A DNA stretch of 64,000 bases from JBBDXS01 sp964418365 (GTDB lineage Bacteria; Chloroflexota; Dehalococcoidia; DSTF01; RBG-16-68-14). The stretch lies in contig CAYQLM010000002.1 of NCBI GenBank assembly GCA_964418365.1, positions 1 through 64,000 of the forward strand, written 5' to 3'. Positions within the stretch are counted from its first letter, which is position 1; every line of letters begins with the position of its first letter. Below the pieces are notes generated by a model. The model worked only from the letters and a program-made list of their open reading frames with translations, did not search any database and had not been told where the DNA came from. This document shows, in pieces, positions 8,202-15,549 of the stretch. The position numbers were made by a program, and so were the translations under genes.

Positions 8202-9755
8202 ATGCGCGCGATCATCGCTCCGTACGATAAGACCGGCGCCGTGGAGCTCGCCCGCGGGCTCATCGAGCTGGGGTGGGAGATCTACTGCACCGGCGGCAGC
8301 CAGCGCCACCTCACCGGGGCCGGCCTCGCCGTCCACAGCATCTCGGAGCTGACCGGCTTTCCGGAGATCCTCGATGGGCGGGTGAAGACGCTCCACCCCG
8401 CCGTTCACGGCGGCCTGCTCGCCCGGCGCGATAAGCCCGCGCACATGCAGGAGCTGGAGCAGCACGGCCTCGCGGCGATCGATCTCGTTGCTGTCAACCT
8501 CTACCCTTTTGTGGAGACGATCTCAAAGCCGGGCGTGCAGCTCGAAGACGCGCTGGAGCAGATCGATATCGGTGGCCCGACGATGCTGCGGGCGTCTGCC
8601 AAGAACTTCCCGCACGTCCTCCCGCTCGTCGACCCGGCCGACTACGCCCCGGCGCTCGCGGCGCTCCGCTCCGGCGGCGTGCCCCTCGAAAAGCGCCGCC
8701 GGCTCGCCGCGAAGGCCTTCCAGCACGTCGCCACGTACGATACGGCCATCGCTTCGTATCTGCGTGGCGAGGGAACAGACCTGCCGGAGGCTGTCACTAT
8801 CGCGCTGCGAAAGCGTTTGGATCTTCGGTATGGAGAGAACCCGCACCAGCGCGCCGCCTTCTACGTCGACGCCGGCCAGGCCAGGCCGGCTGGCATCGCC
8901 GCCGCCGAGCAGCTCCACGGCATCGAGCTCTCCTACGTCAACATCCTCGACGCGGACACCGCCTGGGTCGCCGCCTGCGACTTCACTCAGCCCGCCGTGG
9001 CGATCATTAAGCACGCGACGCCCTGCGGCCTCGCCGCGAACGACGACGTCGCTGAGGCCTGGCGGCGCGCCTTCGCCGGCGATCCGGTCTCGGCGTTCGG
9101 CGGCATCGTGGGCATCAACCGGCCTGTCGCGCGCTCGCTCGCCGAGGAGATCCGCAGCACGAAGCATCCGACCAGCGGCCAGCGGCTGCTCCTGCACATC
9201 ATCGTCGCGCCGGAGTTCGACGACGAGGCCGTCGCGCTGCTCAGCAAGAGCAAAGACCTGCGTCTCCTGCGCGCCCCGCTCATCGATCGCGATGCGCAGC
9301 GTTTCGAGGTGCGCCAGGTGGTCGGCGGCATGCTGATGCAGACGCCCGATCACGTGCCCGACGACCAAGTCGACTTTCGCGTGGTGACGGAGCGCAAGCC
9401 GGACGGCGAGGAGCTCGCGAACCTGCGCTTCGCGTGGAAAGCCGTCAAGCACGTGAAGTCGAACGCGATTGTGCTGGCCAAGGACGGGGCGATGATCGGC
9501 GCCGGCGCGGGCCAGCCGAACCGCGTGAACAGCGTCCGTCTCGCGCTGGAGGCGGCGGGCGAGCGAGCGCCCGGCAGCGCCCTCGCCTCCGATGCGTTTT
9601 TCCCGTTCGCGGACAGCATCGAGGTGGCGGCGGAACACGGCATTCGCGCCGTTGTCCAGCCGGGCGGCTCGGTTCGCGATGACGAAGTCGTCGCGGCCTG
9701 CGATCGCCTCGGTGTGGCGATGGCGCTCACCGGCTACCGGCACTTTAGACATTAG
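8202..9755 (+). CDS. purH: Bifunctional AICAR transformylase / IMP cyclohydrolase
   Basis: Carries out the last two steps of IMP synthesis. The N-terminal cyclohydrolase (MGS-like) domain shows KTGAVELARGL, YCTGGSQRHL, DGRVKTLHPAVHGGLLARR and AVNLYPF. The transformylase domain starts with LRYGENPHQRAAFY near residue 208 and contains IIKHATPCG (with the catalytic Lys-His), DPVSAFGGIVG and QPNRVNSVRLALE near 440. Length 517 is typical. It needs 10-formyl-THF, linking it to folP, folK and glyA in this window. Confidence 0.96.
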   Translation: MRAIIAPYDKTGAVELARGLIELGWEIYCTGGSQRHLTGAGLAVHSISELTGFPEILDGRVKTLHPAVHGGLLARRDKPAHMQELEQHGLAAIDLVAVNLYPFVETISKPGVQLEDALEQIDIGGPTMLRASAKNFPHVLPLVDPADYAPALAALRSGGVPLEKRRRLAAKAFQHVATYDTAIASYLRGEGTDLPEAVTIALRKRLDLRYGENPHQRAAFYVDAGQARPAGIAAAEQLHGIELSYVNILDADTAWVAACDFTQPAVAIIKHATPCGLAANDDVAEAWRRAFAGDPVSAFGGIVGINRPVARSLAEEIRSTKHPTSGQRLLLHIIVAPEFDDEAVALLSKSKDLRLLRAPLIDRDAQRFEVRQVVGGMLMQTPDHVPDDQVDFRVVTERKPDGEELANLRFAWKAVKHVKSNAIVLAKDGAMIGAGAGQPNRVNSVRLALEAAGERAPGSALASDAFFPFADSIEVAAEHGIRAVVQPGGSVRDDEVVAACDRLGVAMALTGYRHFRH

Positions 9756-9764
9756 GCTGCTGCC

Positions 9765-9818
9765 CCTCTCCCTCTCTGAGGGAGAGGGTGACTCGCCGGA
9801 GGCGAGTCGGGTGAGGGA
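9765..9818. repeat. Double hairpin repeat
   Basis: CCCTCTCC (9765-9772) pairs with GGAGAGGG (9781-9788), and GACTCGCC (9790-9797) with GGCGAGTC (9801-9808), followed by GTGAGGG. Relatives occur at 60869-60903 and 61594-61637. Confidence 0.7.
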
Positions 9819-9858
9819 GATTGCAAGGATGCAGACGGGGATGAGGGAGAGGTTGAAC

Positions 9859-10950
9859 ATGCAGGTGACATCCGACGTGTCCGTCATGCAGCTCGATGAG
9901 ATCGTGGCCGAGCTGCCGGTCGAGGACAGACTCGTCTTTGAGCGCATCTTCCACGTCAGCGTCTCCTACGGCGATCTCGTCCCGCCGGATGCGATGCGTC
10001 CGTGGATCGAGAAGAACTTCGGCAGCGTGGATCTCGTCCGCCGCCAGAAGATCGTCAAGGTCACCAACACGGCCACACTCGAAGGCGTCCTGTTCAACTG
10101 GCTGCGCTCATCGCGCCCGATCTGGCGTAGTGAGCTCGATCTCGACGCGGAGCTGGAGCACGCCGGCCAGGAGCCCTTCGATGATGTGTACAACCTCACG
10201 CCGGAGGACATCTTCGGCCGCGTCGAGGGGCGCTGGTGCACGACCGCGAGCAACATCGCCAAGTTCGATGGCTTCCACGGTCTCGTCGTCTTCAAGGAGC
10301 GCCATCCGCTCCGCTTCACGCGCGAGCAGCTCCACGACTACCTGGACACCGGTGAGCGTTGGGCCGCGCTCGCCCACCGCGCCGACCCTTCCGCGAAGTA
10401 CTACTTCTTCCTCTGGAACTGCCTCTGGCGCGCGGGCGCGTCGCTGCTGCACGGCCACGCGCAGCTGCTCCTGGGACGCGAGATGCACTACGCCGCGATC
10501 GAATCGCTCCGGCGCAACGCGCTCCTCTTCGAGGCGCAGTACCGCCGCAACTATTTCGACGCGCTCTACGCCGCGCACGAGGCCGTCGGCGCGGGATTCC
10601 GGCGCAACGGCGTCCGGGTGCTCGCCTACCTCGCGCCGATCAAGGAGCACGAGGTGATCCTGATGGCGGACGAGGTCACCGAGTCGCTCAAGGACCGCAT
10701 CTACGATGTCCTCGCCTGCTACCGCGATGTGCTCGGCGTGCGCAGCTTCAACCTCGTGCTCTATCGCCCGCCGCTTGCGCCCACCGAGGAGAGCTGGGAA
10801 GGCTTCCCGGTGATGGTGCGCATCGTCGACCGCGGCGACCCGACCACGCGCACGAACGACTTCGGCGGCATGGAGCTCTACGCCGCGAGCGTGCTCGCCA
10901 GCGATCCGCTCAAGCTCGCCGGTCAGCTGCAAGAAGCGCTGCCCCAATAA
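9859..10950 (+). CDS. Galactose-1-phosphate uridylyltransferase-like (HIT superfamily) protein
   Basis: 363 residues from ATG 9859, chosen for the GGGAGAGG-like site just upstream; ATGs at 9829 and 9841 are alternatives. GASLLHGHAQLLLG near residue 200 is a His-x-His-x-Gln motif as in GalT nucleotidyl transferases, and a second half with NGVRVLAYLAPIKEHEVIL supplies the other lobe. Nucleotide transfer through a histidine intermediate is the family chemistry, but the sugar is unknown. Its neighbours are a purine gene and a glycosyltransferase, so it may supply activated sugars to the latter. Confidence 0.7.
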   Translation: MQVTSDVSVMQLDEIVAELPVEDRLVFERIFHVSVSYGDLVPPDAMRPWIEKNFGSVDLVRRQKIVKVTNTATLEGVLFNWLRSSRPIWRSELDLDAELEHAGQEPFDDVYNLTPEDIFGRVEGRWCTTASNIAKFDGFHGLVVFKERHPLRFTREQLHDYLDTGERWAALAHRADPSAKYYFFLWNCLWRAGASLLHGHAQLLLGREMHYAAIESLRRNALLFEAQYRRNYFDALYAAHEAVGAGFRRNGVRVLAYLAPIKEHEVILMADEVTESLKDRIYDVLACYRDVLGVRSFNLVLYRPPLAPTEESWEGFPVMVRIVDRGDPTTRTNDFGGMELYAASVLASDPLKLAGQLQEALPQ

Positions 10951-10954
10951 CAAT

Positions 10955-10979
10955 GTAGGGGCGACCCTCGGGTCGCCCT
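10955..10979. repeat. GTAGGGGCGACC hairpin repeat
   Basis: GGCGACC / GGTCGCC around a 3-base loop, downstream of the GalT-like gene. Relatives stand at 43811-43833, 52258-52282 and 60806-60829. Confidence 0.6.
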
Positions 10980-11021
10980 GGCGCGCTCGCACATCGCTAA
11001 CGTTTGAGCTACGGTTGAGCC

Positions 11022-11747
11022 GTGCCCCAGCTCGATATCATCATCCCCGTCTACAACGAAGCCCACGTGCTTGCCGCCAGCGTCGAGAAGCTGCGCTCGT
11101 TTCTCCACGAGACGAAGTTCCCGTATACCTGGAGCATCGTCGTCGCCGACAACGCGTCGACCGACGCGACGCTCCAGGTCGCGCACCAGCTTGAGGATAA
11201 GCACGGCGACGTCGCGGTCGTCTACCTGCCGCAGAAGGGGCGCGGACGCGCCCTCAAGAAGGCCTTGCTGGAGAGCGAGGCCGACGCGATGTCCTATATG
11301 GATGTCGATCTCTCTACCGACCTGAGCTGCTTCCTCCCGCTCGCTGATGCCGTCCTCAAGGACGGCTACGACATCGCGACCGGCTCGCGCATGACGCGCG
11401 GCTCTCAGATCACGCGCTCGCTCCGGCGGGAGACGACATCGCGCGGCTTCATCGCGCTCATCAAGCTCCTCTTCTTCTCGAAGCTCTCCGATACGCAGTG
11501 CGGCTTTAAGGCGATCACGCGCCAGGCCGCGCGCGAGCTGCTGCCGCTCGTCGAGAACGATGAGTGGTTCTTCGACACCGAGCTGCTCCTCCTCGCCGAG
11601 AAGGGCGGCTACCGCATCAAGGACATCCCGGTCATCTGGGTCGAGGATCCGGACTCGCGCGTGAACGTCCTCAAGACGGCGATGGAAGACCTGCAGGGCC
11701 TCGCGCGCATGCGCTTTCGTAAGATCCCCAGGCGGCCCACCTCCTAA
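11022..11747 (+). CDS. Family 2 glycosyltransferase (polyprenyl-phosphate sugar synthase type)
   Basis: 241 residues from a GTG start. LDIIIPVYNEAHVLAAS, WSIVVADNASTDAT, KGRGRALKKALLES and YMDVDLSTDLSCF (DxD) line up with the paralogue at 3181, as does SDTQCGFKAITRQAA. Soluble, probably membrane-associated. It is followed by a dispersed repeat and then a methyltransferase gene, so a surface-glycan role is plausible but not shown. Confidence 0.84.
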   Translation: MPQLDIIIPVYNEAHVLAASVEKLRSFLHETKFPYTWSIVVADNASTDATLQVAHQLEDKHGDVAVVYLPQKGRGRALKKALLESEADAMSYMDVDLSTDLSCFLPLADAVLKDGYDIATGSRMTRGSQITRSLRRETTSRGFIALIKLLFFSKLSDTQCGFKAITRQAARELLPLVENDEWFFDTELLLLAEKGGYRIKDIPVIWVEDPDSRVNVLKTAMEDLQGLARMRFRKIPRRPTS

Positions 11748-11753
11748 CGAACT

Positions 11754-11783
11754 GTCATTCCGAGCGCAGCGAGGAATCTGGCC
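11754..11783. repeat. GTCATTCCGAGC repeat
   Basis: A 30-base unit reading GTCATTCCGAGC...GAGGAATCTGGCC. A by-eye identical copy lies at 23678-23707. Variants occur at 23732, 30843-30873 and (inverted) 30901-30930. Confidence 0.75.
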
Positions 11784-11847
11784 GCTCATGGCGAGGCGAG
11801 TCGGTGTTGGCATAACGCAATCGACCGCCACGCACCCTCGTGCGGTG

Positions 11848-11853
11848 TATAAT
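11848..11853 (+). promoter_or_regulatory. Probable -10 box
   Basis: A TATAAT hexamer 30 bases upstream of ATG 11884. No convincing -35 at 16-18 bases. Confidence 0.35.
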
Positions 11854-11883
11854 CGGCCCGACATTCTCGAGCTAGCAGGTCGT

Positions 11884-12732
11884 ATGCCGATGCTCTTCCT
11901 CGAGCCGGTCAAGCGCATTCCCACGGCGCGTACGCTCGCCCGAGCGGCGCGCCGTGCGTGGGAAGAGATGCGCCCGCTGCCGCGCGCCCGCTACCTCACC
12001 GAGACGCCGAAGACCGGCAGCGATCATATCCTCGATCCGTTCTTCCCGCCCACGATATCGACGATTGCCGAAGGCGCGCTGTCGCGCGAAGCAGCCGACT
12101 ATGTGCTGTGCTTGCTGCAGATGCTCTCGCCGACCGAGGAGACGATAGGTCAGCAGCTCTTCTTCCAGTGGGCGCATGGGAAGTTCGACAAGTTCTGGCG
12201 CCATGCGGACATCACTACGGTGCTCGTCTCGGCCTCGATGGCCGTGCGGCCCAAGACCTATCTCGAGATCGGAGTGCGACGCGGACGCAGCGCCGCCGTC
12301 GTCGGTGCGCTCTGCCCCAACTGCGCAATCTACGGCTGCGATCTCTGGCTGCCGGACTACGCGGGCGCGGAGAACCCCGGCCCCGACTTCGTGCGCGGTG
12401 AGCTGTGCGCCGTCGGTCACATCGGCGACGTCACGCTGCTGTCAGGCGATAGCAGAACGACCGTGCCGGCCTTCCTCCGCGAGCACCCGGACCTGTTCTT
12501 CGATCTCATCACGGTCGACGGCGACCACTCGATCAGCGGCGCAGCGCGTGACATGGCCAACGTGCTGCCCCGGCTGAAGGTCGGGGGCGTCGTGGTCTTC
12601 GATGACATCTGCAGCGCGCCGGCGCTCCTGCGCGTCTGGCGCTGGTTCGTCAAAGACGATGCCCGCTTCCGCGCCTGGGAGTTCACGGACACGGGCGCCG
12701 GCGTGGCCGCGGCAATTCGCGTTGCTCCGTAG
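11884..12732 (+). CDS. Class I SAM-dependent methyltransferase
   Basis: 282 residues from ATG 11884; an earlier in-frame ATG at 11788 would place the -10 box inside the gene. The SAM motif TYLEIGVRRGRSAAVVG is near residue 150, CAIYGCDLW supplies the acidic loop, and FDLITVDGDHSISGAARD with VGGVVVFDDI gives the later core strands, as in the Methyltransf_24 group often found with glycan genes. The N-terminal 120 residues are not recognised. The substrate is unknown. Confidence 0.75.
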   Translation: MPMLFLEPVKRIPTARTLARAARRAWEEMRPLPRARYLTETPKTGSDHILDPFFPPTISTIAEGALSREAADYVLCLLQMLSPTEETIGQQLFFQWAHGKFDKFWRHADITTVLVSASMAVRPKTYLEIGVRRGRSAAVVGALCPNCAIYGCDLWLPDYAGAENPGPDFVRGELCAVGHIGDVTLLSGDSRTTVPAFLREHPDLFFDLITVDGDHSISGAARDMANVLPRLKVGGVVVFDDICSAPALLRVWRWFVKDDARFRAWEFTDTGAGVAAAIRVAP

Positions 12733-12799
12733 GAAGAGCCCGGCGAGCCCAGGGCAAAGGACCTGGGTGCCCCCGCATTCGTATCTGGGCCGAATCTGC

Positions 12800-12828
12800 T
12801 TGACAGTAGGTGGGGCCGGTGCTAGGCT
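12800..12828 (+). promoter_or_regulatory. Promoter of the cytochrome bc operon
   Basis: TTGACA (12800-12805), a 17-base spacer and TAGGCT (12823-12828), 66 bases before the small membrane peptide gene that opens the operon. Confidence 0.65.
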
Positions 12829-12894
12829 ATCGATTGCAACTGGCTTCACAATCGAAGCCGGCGGCCTGCGGTTCGAGTTCCTGAGGAGCCTCCG

Positions 12895-13020
12895 ATGCCC
12901 TTCGAACCCTCAAGCTTCCCACTCGCGAGCCCCGATATTACCGAGCTGGCCGCCGTCTTTATGACGCTCGTGTTCACGATCGTCGTCATGGTCGCCCTCG
13001 GCCGTTGGTGGAGCAGGTAG
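12895..13020 (+). CDS. 41-residue membrane peptide opening the bc operon
   Basis: Too short for routine gene calling. ATG 12895 follows GAGGAG by about 7 bases. The peptide starts MPFEPSSFPLASPD and then has one membrane helix (LAAVFMTLVFTIVVMVALG) and a basic RWWSR end. It ends 14 bases before the cytochrome b start, downstream of the operon promoter. By analogy with the small single-helix subunits of cytochrome b6f and terminal oxidases it may be an assembly or structural subunit; that is inference, as no sequence family is recognised. Confidence 0.68.
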   Translation: MPFEPSSFPLASPDITELAAVFMTLVFTIVVMVALGRWWSR

Positions 13021-13034
13021 GGCGAGGGGGTAGC

Positions 13035-13790
13035 ATGGCCGTAACCGAGCAACCACGAGGACCCGGAGTCGGCGGTTGGCTCTACGACAAGCTCTTCCAT
13101 AACTACATCTGGCGCTCGATCTTCCGTTCCGGTTACCCGAACACGCCCCGGAACCAGATGCTCGTCGTCGCCACCAACGTCTTCCTTCACCTGCACCCGA
13201 CGCGCCTCCACAAGACGCACGTCAAGATCACGCACACCTACTGCCTCGGCGGCATCACGTTCTTCTTCTTCCTCGCCCTCACCGTCACGGGCGTGATGCT
13301 CATGTTCTACTACGTGCCCTCATCCGACCGCGCGTTCACAGACATCAACTCGCTCGAGACGAGCGTGCGCTTCGGCATGCTGATGCGCAACATGCACCGC
13401 TGGACGGCGCACGGCATGGTCATCGCCGTGTTCCTGCATATGATGCGCGTCTTCTACACCGGTGCCTACAAGCCCCCACGCGAGTTCAACTGGGTGGTCG
13501 GTGTCGTGCTGCTCATCCTCACGCTCATGCTCAGCTACACCGGCTACCTGCTGCCCTGGGACCAGCTCGCGATCTGGGCCGTCACCGTGGGCATGAACAT
13601 GGTCGGATCCGCGCCGCTCCTCGGGGAAACGTCGCGCCTTGTCCTCTTAGGTGGACTGGAGGTGAGCGATTCCGCGCTCCTCCGGTTCTATACGTTGCAT
13701 GTGATCGGGTTACCCCTGTTAGCGGGCATCTTCATGGCCGTCCACTTCTGGCGCATCCGCCGCGACGGCGGCCTGGCTCGCCCGCTGTAA
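13035..13790 (+). CDS. Cytochrome b, N-terminal (b6-like) subunit
   Basis: 251 residues; ATG 13035 follows a GAGGGGG site. Four hydrophobic helices with the bis-His heme pairs: RNMHRWTAHGMVIAVFLHMM (helix B) and LHVIGLPLLAGIFMAVHFW (helix D). TYCLGGITFFFF matches the b6 signature YCLGGIT, whose cysteine (residue 70 here) covalently holds the extra heme ci, so this is a b6-type rather than a mitochondrial-type cytochrome b. It oxidises quinol in the cell membrane together with the next three products. Confidence 0.93.
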   Translation: MAVTEQPRGPGVGGWLYDKLFHNYIWRSIFRSGYPNTPRNQMLVVATNVFLHLHPTRLHKTHVKITHTYCLGGITFFFFLALTVTGVMLMFYYVPSSDRAFTDINSLETSVRFGMLMRNMHRWTAHGMVIAVFLHMMRVFYTGAYKPPREFNWVVGVVLLILTLMLSYTGYLLPWDQLAIWAVTVGMNMVGSAPLLGETSRLVLLGGLEVSDSALLRFYTLHVIGLPLLAGIFMAVHFWRIRRDGGLARPL

Positions 13791-13797
13791 GCGAACG

Positions 13798-14814
13798 ATG
13801 GCCGTACAAGCGCAGCCCGTCCCGACACCGGCGCCCCGCGAGCGAGCCGCGGCGCCGCCGTCCACCCGCCCGCGCCGCGAACGCGAGGAAGAGCTGCTGG
13901 TCTGGCCCGATCTCGTCTTCGTCGAGTTCATCTCCGCGGTCGTGGTCACGTTCTCTTTCGTCGTGCTGTCGGCGGTGCTCAACGCGCCGCTGCTCAACCG
14001 CGCGAACCTGAACGTTACGCCCAACCCATCGAAGGCCCCGTGGTACTTCATGAACCTGCAGGAGATGCTCCTGCACATGAACCCGGCGCTCGCGGGCGTA
14101 ATCGTGCCGACGATCGCGCTGATCTTGCTCGCCGCGATCCCATACATCGACCGCTCGCAGGAAGGGCAGGGCGCTTGGTTTGCCACCCCGCACGCCGTCA
14201 AGATTACCTGCTTCTCCGTTGTCTTCGCCGCCGTGTTCTCGGCCGGCCTCGTGCTCTACGATCAGAGCCGGCACGTCGATGTAGTCACGAACATCGTCCA
14301 GCACCGCGACAAGGACTGGGAATGGCCCACGGTGCTCGCGCCGTTCCGCAACGTGCGGTCGATCCAGACCGGCTGGCAGTGGCACATCAAGGTGCCTGAG
14401 AGCGCCCAGCTCGGCGGCGGTGGGCCGCACGACGGCCAGCTCAACTGGCCGCAAGACTTTACGCACATTCCCATGCCGTTCAACGGCACAGGCGGACCGG
14501 AGTGGATGCGCTGGTCGAATCCGTCCTGGCTTCCCGGATGGGCGCAACAGCTCTATTGGTACGACCTCAACCTGAACTTCCCGGCGTTCCTCGTCGAGGA
14601 TCTGATACCGGTACTCCTGATGGTCGGCCTGCCTGTGCTCATGATCCTCACCCTGAAACGCATCGGTTGGGTCTACGACATGCGCAGCGCGATCATCGCG
14701 CTCTTCACGGGCTTCATGACGGTCTTCTGGGTGCTCACGATCATCGGCGCCGGCTTCCGCGGCGCCGGACAGGACTTGGTGATGCCCTGGGACGTGCCCA
14801 AGCCGACAGGTTAG
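13798..14814 (+). CDS. Cytochrome b, C-terminal (subunit IV-like) subunit
   Basis: 338 residues. After a Pro/Arg-rich N-terminus it has about five membrane helices. The Qo-site region reads KAPWYFMNLQEMLLHMNP, so Pro stands where b6f subunit IV has Glu in PEWY, as in several other bacterial split cytochromes b. A roughly 130-residue extracytoplasmic insert (about residues 160-265) rich in Trp, His and Pro is longer than in b6f subunit IV and has no heme-binding CxxCH. It starts 7 bases after the b6-like gene. Confidence 0.88.
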   Translation: MAVQAQPVPTPAPRERAAAPPSTRPRREREEELLVWPDLVFVEFISAVVVTFSFVVLSAVLNAPLLNRANLNVTPNPSKAPWYFMNLQEMLLHMNPALAGVIVPTIALILLAAIPYIDRSQEGQGAWFATPHAVKITCFSVVFAAVFSAGLVLYDQSRHVDVVTNIVQHRDKDWEWPTVLAPFRNVRSIQTGWQWHIKVPESAQLGGGGPHDGQLNWPQDFTHIPMPFNGTGGPEWMRWSNPSWLPGWAQQLYWYDLNLNFPAFLVEDLIPVLLMVGLPVLMILTLKRIGWVYDMRSAIIALFTGFMTVFWVLTIIGAGFRGAGQDLVMPWDVPKPTG

Positions 14815-14827
14815 CTAGCGAGACGTT

Positions 14828-15514
14828 GTGACAGAGCAGGAACAAGAGCAACCCGCCGCCGAGGCGGCTGCGCTGGCTGAAAGCGAAAAGGCGCCGGCCG
14901 CCGTCAGCGAGGCGCGCCCGGCGCGGCCCGGCGCTGGGTCCGCGCCGCACGGTCCGTCGGCCGCCGTTGTCGTGGCGGAGCGCGTGCCCGGCACGCCCGT
15001 CGTCTCGCGCCGGCGCGTGCTCCAGACCAGCTTCTGGACCGGTATCGGCGCCGTCCTCGCCGGCATGGGCGCCTGCGGCCTCGACATCATCTACCCGTCG
15101 AAGGTAGCCGGCTTTGGTGGCAAAGTCAGCGTGCCGAAGAGTCAGATCCCTTCGCCCGGCCAGAAGGTGCAAATCGCGGCCGGGCGCTTCTGGCTGGTCA
15201 GCCTCACCGCAGAGCAGGGCGGCCCCGGTCTGCTCGCGCTGTGGTGGCGCTGCCCGCACCTCGGCTGCACGGTTCCCTGGCGCCCGAGCTTTAGCTGGCC
15301 CGACCCGGCGAGCGGGCAGATCAAGCTCGGCTGGTTCCGTTGTCCCTGCCACGGCTCCACTTACACCGACGCCGGCGTCCGCGTCTTCGGCCCGGCGCCG
15401 CGCTCCATGGACACGATGGCGATCTCCGTCGGTGGCAGCGGCGATCTCACCGTCGACACCGGAAAGCGCGTCAACGGCGGCCCGGACAACCCGGATCGCG
15501 CTATCCGCATCTAG
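14828..15514 (+). CDS. Rieske iron-sulfur protein of the bc complex
   Basis: 228 residues from GTG 14828. The N-terminal 50 residues are Ala/Glu/Pro-rich; then SRRRVLQTSFWTG gives a twin-arginine-like signal and the membrane anchor. The 2Fe-2S site is CPHLGCTVPW plus FRCPCHGSTY, with two Cys and two His ligands and the extra disulfide cysteines. A PSFSWPDPASGQ loop sits between the two. The Rieske gene follows both cytochrome b genes here, unlike the usual petC-petB order. Confidence 0.93.
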   Translation: MTEQEQEQPAAEAAALAESEKAPAAVSEARPARPGAGSAPHGPSAAVVVAERVPGTPVVSRRRVLQTSFWTGIGAVLAGMGACGLDIIYPSKVAGFGGKVSVPKSQIPSPGQKVQIAAGRFWLVSLTAEQGGPGLLALWWRCPHLGCTVPWRPSFSWPDPASGQIKLGWFRCPCHGSTYTDAGVRVFGPAPRSMDTMAISVGGSGDLTVDTGKRVNGGPDNPDRAIRI

Positions 15515-15549
15515 CTGATCAGCAACAGAAGGGCGTGTAAGGAAGCGGG

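Noticed and set aside
11807..11853. TTGGCA and TATAAT as one promoter
   Set aside because: The spacer would be 35 bases, too long for a sigma70 promoter; only the -10 box is kept.
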